Positions 54,081-64,000 of a stretch of DNA of 64,000 bases are shown here, one piece after another. The notes below the pieces were generated by a model that worked only from the letters and a program-made list of their open reading frames with translations, was not told the origin of the DNA and made no database searches. The stretch spans positions 372,001 to 436,000 of the forward strand of contig NZ_QJRF01000069.1 of the NCBI RefSeq assembly GCF_013393345.1, in the 5' to 3' direction. Source of the DNA: Pseudomonas taiwanensis (GTDB lineage: Bacteria > Pseudomonadota > Gammaproteobacteria > Pseudomonadales > Pseudomonadaceae). Made by a program: the position numbers and the translations under genes. The first letter of the stretch is position 1. Every line of letters starts with the position of its first letter.

Positions 54081-54386
54081 TGCCGCTCTCCATTCATCCG
54101 CAGACTGGCAGCCCGATCGGGCCGGACCCAGTGAGCCTAGATGGCATGCACGCACTTTGCCGCCGCCCTTGGCGGGAAATTGCCATGCCGGAAATGTCAG
54201 TTGGATCACGCTGGAACCATGGTTCCATCTCGTTTTGGCTATGCCGATTCGGCATGGGGTAGGCGGTTCCGGCATTAGACGATCGATAGCTCCCTATGAA
54301 TCATGTCGCCCCTTTTTGCGGCCCGCTCGGCCATCCCGGACGGTGCCGTACTCCCGACTTCCAAAAGAAATCAGAGGGTGACGACT
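54081..54386. promoter_or_regulatory. 306-bp wrbA-gltP intergenic region with two palindromes
   Basis: TGGAACCATGGTTCCA (54212-54227) is a perfect 16-bp palindrome and ATGCCGA-T-TCGGCAT (54241-54255) a perfect 15-bp one. They sit side by side midway between the divergent starts and look like operators. GAGGG at 54374-54378 is the gltP ribosome site. Confidence 0.55.
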
Positions 54387-55709
<1,323 letters not shown>

Positions 55710-55730
55710 GATCGCGCCGCGCTGAATGAG

Positions 55731-55758
55731 AAAGCCCTGACTTGATCGGGGCTTTTTT
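55731..55758 (+). terminator. Rho-independent terminator of gltP
   Basis: AAAGCCCTGA - CTTGA - TCGGGGCTTT followed by further T; one G-T pair in the stem, 21 bp after the stop. Confidence 0.9.
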
Positions 55759-55795
55759 GTGGGTGCTGGCTCAAATTCCAGCGGGGGCTCGACTG

Positions 55796-55907
55796 CCCTC
55801 ACCCCAGCCCTCTCCCAGAGGGAGAGGGAGCTGATCGTGCAGGCTGACACGAATTTGCCAATCGCGAGTCACCCCTCTCCCTTTGGGAGAGGGGCCGGGG
55901 GTGAGGG
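55796..55907. repeat. Palindromic repeat, family C
   Basis: CCCTCACCCCAGCCCTCTCC at the left and GGGGCCGGGGGTGAGGG at the right, as at 22665-22765. It lies in the 294-bp gap between gltP and the next gene. Confidence 0.88.
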
Positions 55908-56003
55908 TTGATAGGTATTGCACGGACTTGAAGGCAGATTGAATTCGCCGCTGTACGGGCTGCCCCGCTAGAATCCGCCTCACTGTTTTCTGGGGGACTG
56001 CAA

Positions 56004-57230
56004 ATGCTCAACGGCCTGTGGCTGAGCTTCTTCCTGGTGGCGGCGGTGGCCGCACTGGGACGCTGGATCGGTGGCGATCCGGGTGTCTGGGCGGCGATGG
56101 TGGAAAGCCTGTTCGCCATGGCCAAGCTCTCGGTCGATGTGATGATCCTGCTGTTCGGCACGCTGACGTTGTGGCTGGGTTTCCTGCGCATCGCCGAGCG
56201 GGCCGGCCTGGTGGATATTCTCGCGCGCCTGCTCGGCCCGCTGTTCGCACGCCTGATGCCGGAGGTGCCACGTGGCCACCCGGCGCTCGGCCTGGTCACC
56301 CTGAGCTTCACCGCCAACGGCCTTGGCCTGGACAACGCGGCCACGCCCATCGGCCTCAAGGCGATGAAGGCGTTGCAGGAGCTGAATCCCAGCAGCACCT
56401 CGGCGAGCAACGCCCAGGTGCTGTTCATGGTGATGAACGCCTCCTCCTTCGTGCTGCTGCCAGTGACCATCTTCATGTACCGCGCCCAGGCCGGTGCCAG
56501 CGACCCCGCCCTGGTATTCCTGCCGATCCTCCTGGCCAACGCGATCTCCACCATGACGGCGCTGCTGTCGGTGGCCTTCATGCAGCGGATCAAATTGACC
56601 GACCCGGTTCTGCTCGCCTGGTTCGGCGGCGCTGCGCTGCTGCTCGGCGGCTTCATGGCGGTGCTGGCCGGTCTTTCGGCGACCGCGCTGACGGCGCTGT
56701 CCTCCCTACTCGGCAACCTCACCCTGTTCGCGCTGATCCTCAGCTTCCTGGTGATGGGCGCGCTGAAGAAGGTGCCGATCTACGAAGCCTTCGTGGAAGG
56801 TGCCAAGGAAGGCTTCGACGTAGCGAAGAACCTCCTGCCATACCTGGTCGCCATGCTCTGCGCCGTGGGTGCCCTTCGGGCCTCGGGCGCGCTGGATCAA
56901 CTGCTCGACGGGATCCGCTGGGTGGTCGAAGGACTGGGACTGGACAGCCGCTTCGTCGAGGCACTGCCGACGGGGCTGGTCAAACCCTTCTCCGGCAGTG
57001 CCGCCCGCGCCATGCTCATCGAGACGATCCAGACCCAGGGCGTCGACAGCTTCCCCGCGCTGGTGGCCGCCACCATGCAGGGCAGCACCGAAACCACTTT
57101 CTACGTCCTGGCCGTGTACTTCGGCTCGGTGGGCATCCAGCGCGCCCGCCATGCCGTGGGCTGCGCCCTGCTGGCGGACCTGGCCGGCGTCATCGCGTCC
57201 ATCGGCGTCTGCTATTGGTTCTTTGGCTGA
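56004..57230 (+). CDS. Nucleoside-recognition domain membrane protein (SpmA-SpmB-like fusion)
   Basis: 408 residues with about ten helices. The N-terminal half resembles SpmA (GLVTLSFTANGLGLDNAATPIG, SSTSASNAQVLFMVMNASSF) and the C-terminal half SpmB (PFSGSAARAMLIETIQTQG, TMQGSTETTFYVLAVYFGSVG), both Gate/nucleoside-recognition domains that are separate proteins in Bacillus. Fused versions occur in proteobacteria; the transported substrate is unknown. Corresponds in position to PA5478. Confidence 0.88.
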   Translation: MLNGLWLSFFLVAAVAALGRWIGGDPGVWAAMVESLFAMAKLSVDVMILLFGTLTLWLGFLRIAERAGLVDILARLLGPLFARLMPEVPRGHPALGLVTLSFTANGLGLDNAATPIGLKAMKALQELNPSSTSASNAQVLFMVMNASSFVLLPVTIFMYRAQAGASDPALVFLPILLANAISTMTALLSVAFMQRIKLTDPVLLAWFGGAALLLGGFMAVLAGLSATALTALSSLLGNLTLFALILSFLVMGALKKVPIYEAFVEGAKEGFDVAKNLLPYLVAMLCAVGALRASGALDQLLDGIRWVVEGLGLDSRFVEALPTGLVKPFSGSAARAMLIETIQTQGVDSFPALVAATMQGSTETTFYVLAVYFGSVGIQRARHAVGCALLADLAGVIASIGVCYWFFG

Positions 57231-57262
57231 CCGGTGGGTTACCGCTGGCGGTGACGCTTTGT

Positions 57263-57325
57263 GTAGGAGCGAGCTTGCTCGCGAAAGACCGCGCTCGGAC
57301 CGTTCGCGAGCAAGCTCGCTCCTAC
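57263..57325. repeat. REP palindrome, family A
   Basis: GTAGGAGCGAGCTTGCTCGC (57263 onward) and its mirror ending CTCCTAC at 57325, between two convergent genes. Confidence 0.92.
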
Positions 57326-57336
57326 AAGTTTGGCCC

Positions 57337-58380
57337 TCAATGCGGCTTGGGCGGCAGCTCGGAGGGCGTGACCTTGAAGCGCAGGGTGCCAATCATCTGC
57401 CCCGCCTCGGTAAGCACCTGAACCTGCCAGCGCCCCGCCGGATTGCCGGGGAAGTTCTGCTTGTGGGTCCAGGCGCGGTAGCCGGCTTCGCGGCCGCCGT
57501 GGATGTTCAGGGCAATGCGGTCCACTTCGCGGCCATTGAAGCGCCACACGTGGTAGATGCGTTCATTCAGCCCGCGCGGGGCGTTGATGGCGGTGTAGGC
57601 GTAAAGCCCCTTGCTGCGCAGCTCGGCGGCGCTGACTTCTTCCACACCATCGCCCGGTGTGCGCTGGTGGTTATCCAGGTCCGGCGTCACCGCCACTTCG
57701 GTCAGCCAGAGGGTCGCGGGCGGCACCCAGATGCGCGTGACCCAGCCCAGCCCGCCGAGGGCCAGGGTCAATCCCAGCAGCCCCACGACGCGCCACCAGC
57801 GCTGCCCGCGGATCACCCCGAACAGGCTGACGAAGGACAGCGCGACGGCGGTGCCCAGTGCCCAACGGTAGCTTTGCGCGGTGGTCAGCTGGAGGATCAG
57901 CGGCAACGCCGCGAGCAGCACGGCGAACAAGGTCAGCGTGTGATAAGCGAGGAACAGCCAGCGGCGCGGTGCCAGATGGCGGTTGTAGATCGGGTCGGTG
58001 ATCGAGCAGATCGCCGCCACGCCCAGCAGCCCGGTGAACAAGGCCTGGCCGCTGTTCCAACTGGTGGTGATGGCGAAGAACGGCAGCACGAAGAACAGGC
58101 TTTCCTGGTGGATCAGCTGGGTCAGGAAACGCATCAAGGGGGGTGGCAGCTCGACGCCGAAGACTCGCTCGATGCCGCGCCGGAAAATGTTCTCCAGCAT
58201 CAGCCAGAGCCAGCTCACCAGCAGCAGGATGGCGATCACCTTGGCCACCCGCGCACCCCGCTCCACCAGGAAGAAGCTCGCCATGCCGGAGCAGAAGCCG
58301 TACAGCGCGATCAGCCGGGGATGGCGTTGCAGCAGCTCGATGAGCTTCAGCACGTGGGGTTTGAAGGTGGACAGCAGCAT
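57337..58380 (-). CDS. DUF5924/DUF2914 membrane protein
   Basis: 347 residues from ATG 58380 (MLLSTFKPHVLKLIELL). About seven membrane helices fill residues 20-240. The last 100 residues are a beta-rich periplasmic domain (RIYHVWRFNGREVDRIALNIHGG ... GRWQVQVLTEAGQMIG) of the DUF2914 type. The frame is open upstream by 71 codons but with no matching family sequence. Corresponds to PA5477; function unknown. Confidence 0.82.
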   Translation of the reverse strand: MLLSTFKPHVLKLIELLQRHPRLIALYGFCSGMASFFLVERGARVAKVIAILLLVSWLWLMLENIFRRGIERVFGVELPPPLMRFLTQLIHQESLFFVLPFFAITTSWNSGQALFTGLLGVAAICSITDPIYNRHLAPRRWLFLAYHTLTLFAVLLAALPLILQLTTAQSYRWALGTAVALSFVSLFGVIRGQRWWRVVGLLGLTLALGGLGWVTRIWVPPATLWLTEVAVTPDLDNHQRTPGDGVEEVSAAELRSKGLYAYTAINAPRGLNERIYHVWRFNGREVDRIALNIHGGREAGYRAWTHKQNFPGNPAGRWQVQVLTEAGQMIGTLRFKVTPSELPPKPH

Positions 58381-58471
58381 CGGTCGCAACAGGACGTGGG
58401 GGAGGCGGGCAGGATACTGTCCGCCGGAAGCCCTGAGAAGGCGCGTTGGACTTGCGCTGACGGCCTGCCGC

Positions 58472-58975
58472 TCAGTCCAGCAGCAAGCGCATCTTCTGTG
58501 GCTGGTCGGGGCGTCCGTTGGGCAAGGTGACGGGAGGCAGGTCTTCGACCCAATGGAAGGCGAAGCGCTGGTAGAGGCGAATCGCCGCTTCATTGGATTT
58601 CAGCACGGCCAGCTCCACGCGGCGCATGTGTTGTCGACGGTAATGCGCGAGGGCCGCCTCCATCAACTGCCCACCCAGGCCCCGGCCGCGATGGGCCTTC
58701 CTCACCTGCATGCCGAGCACGCCGAAGTCTTCCCCCGAGCCGTCTTCCATGTAGCACAGGCTGGCCGGGAAGATTTCGATGGAACCGAGCAGGTCGCCTT
58801 CGGCGTCGACGACGAACTGCGGCAGGTCCAGCGGCAGTGAGCGCAGGAGCAGCGCACGCATCTGCTCAAGGGGCGGCGCCTCGGCGCGCAACAGGTACTC
58901 GCCTTCGGCGCTGACCTCGGCGAGCAGCCGGTGCAAGGCCTCGATATCGCTGATGCGCAGTTTCCTGATCGACAT
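58472..58975 (-). CDS. GNAT-family N-acetyltransferase
   Basis: 167 residues from ATG 58975, ribosome site GGGAG. The acetyl-CoA-binding motif A is VRKAHRGRGLGGQLMEAAL, and motif B lies in VELAVLKSNEAAIRLYQRFAF. The acceptor is unknown. It follows the Aer-type receptor gene on the same strand by 60 bp and may share its transcript. Confidence 0.9.
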   Translation of the reverse strand: MSIRKLRISDIEALHRLLAEVSAEGEYLLRAEAPPLEQMRALLLRSLPLDLPQFVVDAEGDLLGSIEIFPASLCYMEDGSGEDFGVLGMQVRKAHRGRGLGGQLMEAALAHYRRQHMRRVELAVLKSNEAAIRLYQRFAFHWVEDLPPVTLPNGRPDQPQKMRLLLD

Positions 58976-59035
58976 GGGCACCTGCTCCCGGAAAGAGCTG
59001 GCACTCTCGCCCACGTCTCGTTGTCTGGCAATGCC

Positions 59036-60628
59036 TCAACCGTGCCGGTGGCGCCTCTCCCAGAATTGCTGGGCCAGCGCCTGCAGGTCCGCTGCCAGCT
59101 CGGCCACTTGCTGGGCGCTGTGCTGGCTGTGTCCACCGCTTTCGGCATTGCTGTCGGCGGCGATGCGGATGCTCGCCAGGCTGCGCTGGATTTCCTCGCT
59201 GGCGGCGCTCTGCTGCTCCACCGCGCTGGCGATCTGCAGGCTCATGCTGCTGATTTCGCTGACCTGGCCGTTGATCAGGGCGAGGGAGTCGCTGGCGCGC
59301 AACGCCTGTTGCAGGCTCTCGGATGCCTGCCGGCAACTTTGTTGCATCGCTTCCACGGCAACGCCGGCGCCCTGCTGGAGTCCGGCGATCAGTGTGTGAA
59401 TTTCTGCTGTGGAGTGCTGGGTCCGCGACGCCAGGGCACGCACCTCGTCGGCGACCACCGCGAATCCCCGGCCGGCCTCGCCCGCGCGGGCCGCCTCGAT
59501 GGCGGCGTTGAGGGCCAACAGGTTGGTCTGTTCGGCAATGCTGCGGATCACCTCCAGGATCTGGCTGATATCGCCACTGTGGCTGCGCAGTGCCTGCACG
59601 GTGCTGCTGGCCTGGCGAACCTCTTCTTCGAGGCTGGCGATGTGCAGGCGGGTGGCATCCACTTCCTCCCGGCCAACGCTTGCGGCGGCGTCGGTCTGGT
59701 CGGCGGCGGTGGCGCCTTGCTGGGCACTGCGCGCCACTTCCTGGACACTGCAGGCCATCTGCTCGATGGCACTGGCGACATGCTCGGTATCCAGCTGCTG
59801 GCGGCGAGTCGCCTGGCTGGTGCTGGCCACCGACGACGCCAGGTGGCGGGCATGGCCCGCCAGTTGCCGGGCGGATTCGGCGATACGCCCGACCACGGCG
59901 CCCGCTTCGGTTTCCAGCATGCGCATGGCGAAGTCGAGCTCGCCGAATTCGTCGGTCCGGCCGCAATAGAGCCACTGGCCGATAGGGTTGTCAGCGATGC
60001 GCCTGGCCTTGTCCAGTAGTGCACTCAGGGGGCGCAGCTGCCAGTGGATCCAGGCACCACAGGCCCCCAGGCTAGCGAGGGCAGCGGGAACCTCGGCGAA
60101 GGGCAGCATGCCGTCGAGTATCAGGGCGAGGCCAAGGCCGGAGAGGCCGGCGGCTCCGCAACCCGCCAGCAGGCGTGCACGCAGGCTCAGGAGCGGGCGC
60201 CGCAGGGCGCCTGGCTGGCGCCCTTCCCGCAGGCTCGCGTAGAGTCGTTCCGCAGCCGCGGCCTGATCGGGGTCGGGGCGGGTCCGCACCGACTGGTATT
60301 CCACCACCTTGCCGTCTCGCACTACTGGCGTGACATAGGCACTGACCCAGTAGTGGTCGCCGTTCTTGCAGCGGTTCTTCACCAGCCCCATCCAGCTGCG
60401 GCCGCCCTTGAGGGTCTGCCAGAGATGGGCGAAGGCTTGCGGCGGCATGTCCGGGTGACGCACCAGGTTGTGGCTGCGCCCCAGCAGTTCCTCGCGGTCG
60501 AAGCCGCTGATGGCCAGGAAGTCGTCGTTGACGTGGGTGATGATCCCTTTCAGGTCCGTGGTGGAGAGGATGTTGGCATTGGCGTCGAACTCGACCGCCC
60601 GGCCGCTGACCGGCAAATTGATCTTCAT
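59036..60628 (-). CDS. Aer-type aerotaxis receptor (PAS-MCP)
   Basis: 530 residues. The N-terminal PAS is of the E. coli Aer type: [28 protein letters not shown] and NGDHYWV, which binds FAD and reports redox state. Two membrane segments near residues 150-190 are followed by a HAMP-like stretch and a methyl-accepting signalling domain with the hairpin tip [15 protein letters not shown]. It should feed CheA/CheW. The start overlaps the stop of the globin-GGDEF-EAL gene by 4 bp (60625-60628), so the two are co-translated. Confidence 0.92.
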   Translation of the reverse strand: MKINLPVSGRAVEFDANANILSTTDLKGIITHVNDDFLAISGFDREELLGRSHNLVRHPDMPPQAFAHLWQTLKGGRSWMGLVKNRCKNGDHYWVSAYVTPVVRDGKVVEYQSVRTRPDPDQAAAAERLYASLREGRQPGALRRPLLSLRARLLAGCGAAGLSGLGLALILDGMLPFAEVPAALASLGACGAWIHWQLRPLSALLDKARRIADNPIGQWLYCGRTDEFGELDFAMRMLETEAGAVVGRIAESARQLAGHARHLASSVASTSQATRRQQLDTEHVASAIEQMACSVQEVARSAQQGATAADQTDAAASVGREEVDATRLHIASLEEEVRQASSTVQALRSHSGDISQILEVIRSIAEQTNLLALNAAIEAARAGEAGRGFAVVADEVRALASRTQHSTAEIHTLIAGLQQGAGVAVEAMQQSCRQASESLQQALRASDSLALINGQVSEISSMSLQIASAVEQQSAASEEIQRSLASIRIAADSNAESGGHSQHSAQQVAELAADLQALAQQFWERRHRHG

Positions 60629-62874
60629 CGGCTGCTCCCCTGGCTATCTTCGCGGGTCCTGGTGGCCGGGCCTGGCAGGCATCCTTCGCCTTCGAACCCC
60701 TCCTCGCCCTGCAGCAGCGGTTCGAGCAAATCCGGTGGTCGTGGGCGGCTGAACCAGTACCCTTGCGCGTAGCGGCAGTCCTGGCCAAGCAGGAAGTCCA
60801 GGTGCGCCGGGTCTTCGACGCCCTCGGCCACCACTTCCAGGCCGAGGCTGCGGCCCAGGCCGATGATGGCTCGGGAGATGGCGTTCAGTTCGGGGTCGTC
60901 CGGCGCGCCGCCGATGAAGCTGCGGTCCACCTTAAGGATTTGCAGCGGGAAGCGCTTGAGGTAGCCGAGGGAGGAATAGCCGGTGCCGAAGTCGTCCAGG
61001 GCGAGGCGGACCCCGAGCACGGCCAGTTCGCGCAGGCACGCCAGGGTCTCGGCGCTGTCCTGCATCAGCAGGCTCTCGGTGATCTCCAGCACGAGGCTGG
61101 TGGGCCGCAGCCCACTCTCGCGCAGGATGGCAGCGACCCGCTGGGCGAATCCCGGTTGTAGCAGCTGTCGGCTGGAGAGATTCACCGAGCAACTCAGGTC
61201 CTCTTGGCCGGCCAGTTGCCAACGGCGGGTCTGCCGGCAGGCTTCCCGCAGCACCCAGTCGCCAACCGCGATGATCTCGCCGGATTCCTCCAGCGCGGGA
61301 ATGAAATGCAGTGGCGATTCCAGCCGACCGTTCCGGCGCCAGCGCAGCAGGGCCTCGACCGCGGTGACCTGTGGCCGGCTGCCATCGATGCGGCAGATCG
61401 GTTGGTAATGCAGTTCGAATTCTTCGCGGGCCAGCGCGCGGGCCAGGGCGTTGTGCAGGTCCAGGCGCTTCTGCGCAGCGGCCTGCAGTTCGGTGCTGTA
61501 GCGGGCGAACTGAGCCTTGCCGGCTTCCTTGGCGCGGTACAGGGCCAGGTCGGCCGCTTGAAGGGTATCCACTGCCTGTCCCTCGGCCAGCAGCCCGGTA
61601 ATACCGATGCTGGCGCTGACCGCCAGGCTGTGGTCGTCCAGGTGCAGGGGCTGGTGCAGGCTGTCGAGCATGCGCTGGGCCACCTGTTCGGCGTCGGCCA
61701 GGCACGCCAGGTCGTCCAGCAACACCACGAACTCGTCACCGCCGAACCGCACCAGGTGGTCTCCCGGACGCAGGCAGCGGGAAAGGCGCTGGCTCACCTC
61801 CACCAGCACGCGGTCGCCCATGGCGTGGCCGAGGCTGTCGTTGATCAACTTGAAACGGTCGAGGTCGATGAACAGCAGCCCAGCCTCCCTTGCCCCGGGG
61901 CGCTGTCGCCGTTGCAGTGCCTGTTGCAGCAATTCATCCAGGCGCAGCCGGTTGGCGAGGCCGGTCAGGGGATCGTGGCGAGCGGCGTGTCGCAGTTGCT
62001 GTTCGGAGAGCTTGCGCTGGCTGATGTCGGTCTGCGAACCGGCCATGCGCCCTTCCTCCGCCACGCCGCGCACCAGTACCCAGAGGTAGGCGCCGTCGCG
62101 ACGGCGGATACGGTACTCGTGATTCAGCCAGGGCGTGTCGCCGCGCAGGTGGGCATCCACCGACTGGCGCAGGCCCGGCAGGTCGTCTGGATGAACCCGG
62201 CCGAACCAGCTGGCGCTGCCTTCACCCAGGCTGTCGCGGCCGAGGCCGAGCATCGCCGCCCAGCGTTCGGAGAGGTAGATCCGGTCCGTTTCCAGGTCCC
62301 AGTCCCAGAGGCCGTCGTTGGCCCCGCGCAGGGCCCGGGCGAAGCGCGCTTCGCTGTCCTCCAGGGCCTGGCGTTGTGCGCTGCTGTAGGTGTCGATGGC
62401 CAGTGTCATGTCGAAGAACACCGCCTTCAGCAGGCTGGCGTAGATCGTTTGGTCCTCGTCTTCGCCCAGCACTGCGCCGAGCATGTGGTCCAGGTACAGG
62501 CGGTAGGCGCCCAGGTACCACTTGAGGTCCACCCCCACGTGCTGGTGCACCAGGCCCACGCGCAACCGGTCGAGCACGTAGCCACGGTCGTAGGGGCCGC
62601 GCCAAAGGCGCTGGTAGTAGTCGAGCTGACTGTGCTTGAGACGTTGAAGTGTGACGGGATCGTGGAGGATGCCGGCGATGGACTCGAACTGCGCCAGATG
62701 GTCGTACAGGCGTTCGACGAAGGCCTGGTGGCAGTGATCCAGGCTCGCGCCCCGGCTGGCCAGGTGCGCCGCGTCCTTGTCCTGCCAGTCCAGGTAGCGG
62801 CAGCGCATCGTGACTTCCGCGCGTGACAGGCCGATGCGGTCGAGCATTCCTTCGAGTTGTCGTTCCAGGCCCAT
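60625..62874 (-). CDS. Globin-coupled PAS-GGDEF-EAL protein (oxygen-sensing c-di-GMP enzyme)
   Basis: 749 residues from ATG 62874, preceded by GGGAGG. Residues 1-165 form a sensor globin (protoglobin) with proximal heme ligand probably His110 ([16 protein letters not shown]). A PAS domain follows (about 172-288), then GGDEF (GGDEF at 378-382; I-site RPGD at 369-372), then EAL (EAL at 507-509; DDFGTGYSS; final VVAEGVED). Both catalytic motifs are intact, so it could make or degrade c-di-GMP according to oxygen. An alternative upstream ATG would cross the terminator of the previous gene. Confidence 0.92.
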   Translation of the reverse strand: MGLERQLEGMLDRIGLSRAEVTMRCRYLDWQDKDAAHLASRGASLDHCHQAFVERLYDHLAQFESIAGILHDPVTLQRLKHSQLDYYQRLWRGPYDRGYVLDRLRVGLVHQHVGVDLKWYLGAYRLYLDHMLGAVLGEDEDQTIYASLLKAVFFDMTLAIDTYSSAQRQALEDSEARFARALRGANDGLWDWDLETDRIYLSERWAAMLGLGRDSLGEGSASWFGRVHPDDLPGLRQSVDAHLRGDTPWLNHEYRIRRRDGAYLWVLVRGVAEEGRMAGSQTDISQRKLSEQQLRHAARHDPLTGLANRLRLDELLQQALQRRQRPGAREAGLLFIDLDRFKLINDSLGHAMGDRVLVEVSQRLSRCLRPGDHLVRFGGDEFVVLLDDLACLADAEQVAQRMLDSLHQPLHLDDHSLAVSASIGITGLLAEGQAVDTLQAADLALYRAKEAGKAQFARYSTELQAAAQKRLDLHNALARALAREEFELHYQPICRIDGSRPQVTAVEALLRWRRNGRLESPLHFIPALEESGEIIAVGDWVLREACRQTRRWQLAGQEDLSCSVNLSSRQLLQPGFAQRVAAILRESGLRPTSLVLEITESLLMQDSAETLACLRELAVLGVRLALDDFGTGYSSLGYLKRFPLQILKVDRSFIGGAPDDPELNAISRAIIGLGRSLGLEVVAEGVEDPAHLDFLLGQDCRYAQGYWFSRPRPPDLLEPLLQGEEGFEGEGCLPGPATRTREDSQGSSR

Positions 62875-62903
62875 GCATCCTCCCTTGGATGTTTTCTGCG
62901 GGC

Positions 62904-62959
62904 ATAAAAAAAGCGCCGTGATCGGCATCCCCCGGAGGAGTTGCTGATCACGGCGCTTT
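62904..62959 (-). terminator. Rho-independent terminator of the upstream orphan gene
   Basis: AAAGCGCCGTGATC (62910-62923) and GATCACGGCGCTTT (62946-62959) form a 14-bp stem; on the minus strand seven T follow. It separates the orphan gene from the globin-GGDEF-EAL operon. Confidence 0.88.
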
Positions 62960-63035
62960 GTCTTGCAGGCCCCTAGCGTCCTGCCCGGCAAAGCCGGCTT
63001 CCGCGTTGGCGGAACCTTGCGGCCCCGTTTTTACC

Positions 63036-63347
63036 TCAGTCCTCGGGAGGCGGCAACTCCCCCAGTGCCTGTTCGAGGCGTTTGCGCAGGCGGCCCAGTT
63101 CACTGGAGCGGAAGGCGTGGCGGGTGCGCTCCAGCACCTCCACCGCTTCCCCCAGCAGGGCATGCACTCGCCCGGCATGGTTCAGCGGCGCGTCCTTCAG
63201 CCAGCGGCATAGTGGCGCCCTCGAGCAGTCGCTGCTGGTGGTCAGCACGGTGCATTCCAGGAAGTTGTATGTCAGCAGCTGGCGCGCCTGGTCGGCGAGC
63301 ACGCGGTCATCGCTGATCAGCAGCAGGGGCGGGAGGATGGGTGGCAT
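63036..63347 (-). CDS. Hypothetical protein, about 103 residues
   Basis: Start uncertain: ATG 63347 gives 103 residues, ATG 63389 gives 117; neither has a strong ribosome site. The N-terminus PPLLLISDDRVLADQARQLL recalls the start of a receiver domain, but the protein is too short and the phospho-acceptor part is absent. The second half is charged and helical (SELGRLRKRLEQALGELPP). Followed by its own terminator, which supports a real transcript. Confidence 0.6.
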   Translation of the reverse strand: MPPILPPLLLISDDRVLADQARQLLTYNFLECTVLTTSSDCSRAPLCRWLKDAPLNHAGRVHALLGEAVEVLERTRHAFRSSELGRLRKRLEQALGELPPPED

Positions 63348-63541
63348 GGCGGGGCGACCTGATGTCAATTGGCCATCAACTTTATCCACGAGACTGTGGG
63401 CAAATATTGATCCGCATCAGTTGTCGCGATTGGCCACTCGCGCTGGCGATGTCGGCCACTGTTGCCGCCAGGTCGGGCGGCTAAGCTGCTCTCGCCTTGC
63501 GCCTGCCAATGGCCGCAGAAGAACAACAAGAGAACCCATCG

Positions 63542-64000
63542 ATGAACTACGACAGCAGTCAGCAACTGATTCTCGGGCTGGTGCTCGCCGCGCTGATGTT
63601 CGGCGTGGCGCTGGAGCTGCGCCTGGCCCATTTCCTCCTGGTCCTGAAACGGCCGCTGCCGGCCCTGGTGGGGCTGCTCTGCCAGTGCCTGCTATTGCCC
63701 TGGATGACCCTGGTGGTCACCCTCTTCCTCGACCTGCGCCCCGGCCTGGAGCTGGGCATGCTGCTGGTGGCCGCGTGCCCCGGCGGCAACCTGTCCAACG
63801 TCATCACCCATCTGGCGCGTGGCAATACCGCGCTGTCGGTGAGCATCACCAGCCTTTCCTGCCTGCTGGCCATCATCAGCCTGCCGCTGAACTTCGCCGC
63901 CACCGCCAGCCTCAACCCGGAAACCGCCGCCTTCCTACATGGGCAGATGAGCAGCCTGGATGTCGATGCCGGCGGCATCATTGGCGGCCTGGTCGTCCTG
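63542..64000 (+). CDS. Bile acid:sodium symporter-family protein, 5' part
   Basis: At least 153 residues, cut by the window end. Membrane helices begin QLILGLVLAALMFGVALEL; ACPGGNLSNVITHLARGN is the conserved BASS-family cation-site block. It probably transports an organic anion with sodium; the substrate cannot be predicted. Confidence 0.85.
   Translation, partial: MNYDSSQQLILGLVLAALMFGVALELRLAHFLLVLKRPLPALVGLLCQCLLLPWMTLVVTLFLDLRPGLELGMLLVAACPGGNLSNVITHLARGNTALSVSITSLSCLLAIISLPLNFAATASLNPETAAFLHGQMSSLDVDAGGIIGGLVVL

Noticed and set aside
63036-63389. Truncated response regulator
   Set aside because: The N-terminus (LLLISDDRVLADQ) resembles a receiver start, but there is no phospho-acceptor Asp or later receiver motif, so only a hypothetical protein is reported.

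Overview
The window is chromosomal DNA of a Pseudomonas in the broad sense, GC-rich (about two thirds G+C by eye). The encoded proteins and much of the gene order resemble P. aeruginosa: trpI / dodecin / DUF1161, prlC and the SOS radical-SAM gene, the aa3 oxidase cluster, metNIQ, znuABC-zur, nrdJab-thrB-polA-ersA-engB-cyt c5-cyt c4-dsbA, dgcH, ampDh2, kinB-algB and gltP. PAO1 locus names quoted are from memory, not from a search. No tRNA, rRNA, IS transposase, phage gene or CRISPR array is visible.

Layout. 1-4.7 kb: the 3' end of a trpI-type regulator, dodecin, two DUF1161 periplasmic proteins, a luciferase-like monooxygenase, two paralogous lipoproteins and a zinc aminopeptidase. 4.8-11.3 kb: HAD phosphatase, gamma carbonic anhydrase, oligopeptidase A, a zinc-ribbon protein, a LexA-boxed radical SAM protein, beta carbonic anhydrase and a conserved hypothetical. 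11.3-20.2 kb: a complete caa3-type cytochrome oxidase cluster (coxB, coxA, ctaG, coxC, DUF2909, SURF1, thioredoxin-fold gene, ctaA, ctaB, sco). 20.2-22.6 kb: a lower-GC three-gene phospholipid cassette (YnbA-like CDP-alcohol phosphatidyltransferase, PlsC-type acyltransferase, CdsA-like cytidylyltransferase) bracketed by two diverged copies of the last 78 bp of sco. 22.8-31.2 kb: metQIN, a lipoprotein, a GMC oxidoreductase, and the zinc regulon znuBC-zur / znuA with a Zur box. 31.4-35.4 kb: the split class II ribonucleotide reductase nrdJa-nrdJb, with a 374-residue LAGLIDADG intein directly in front of the catalytic cysteine of NrdJa. 35.5-43.4 kb: thrB, DUF2782, polA, the ErsA-type sRNA, engB, cytochromes c5 and c4, dsbA and an EEP-family nuclease. 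43.4-53.2 kb: the diguanylate cyclase DgcH, a CRY-DASH photolyase, MarC, the AmpDh2 amidase, KinB/AlgB, and a small envelope-stress operon (DUF1328, Ivy-like) with a sigma-54-type promoter far upstream. 53.5-64 kb: wrbA, gltP, a nucleoside-recognition membrane protein, a DUF5924/DUF2914 protein, a GNAT, an operon joining a globin-PAS-GGDEF-EAL protein to an Aer-type chemoreceptor, a short orphan, and the 5' part of a bile acid:Na+ symporter-family gene.

At least three families of REP-type palindromes are scattered between genes, and one lies inside the 3' end of ctaA. The most unusual items are the active-site intein with a Gly-Gln C-terminus, the phospholipid cassette in an attachment-site-like duplication of the sco 3' end, the sigma-54 promoter with paired palindromes beside algB, and the oxygen-sensor / c-di-GMP / aerotaxis operon.
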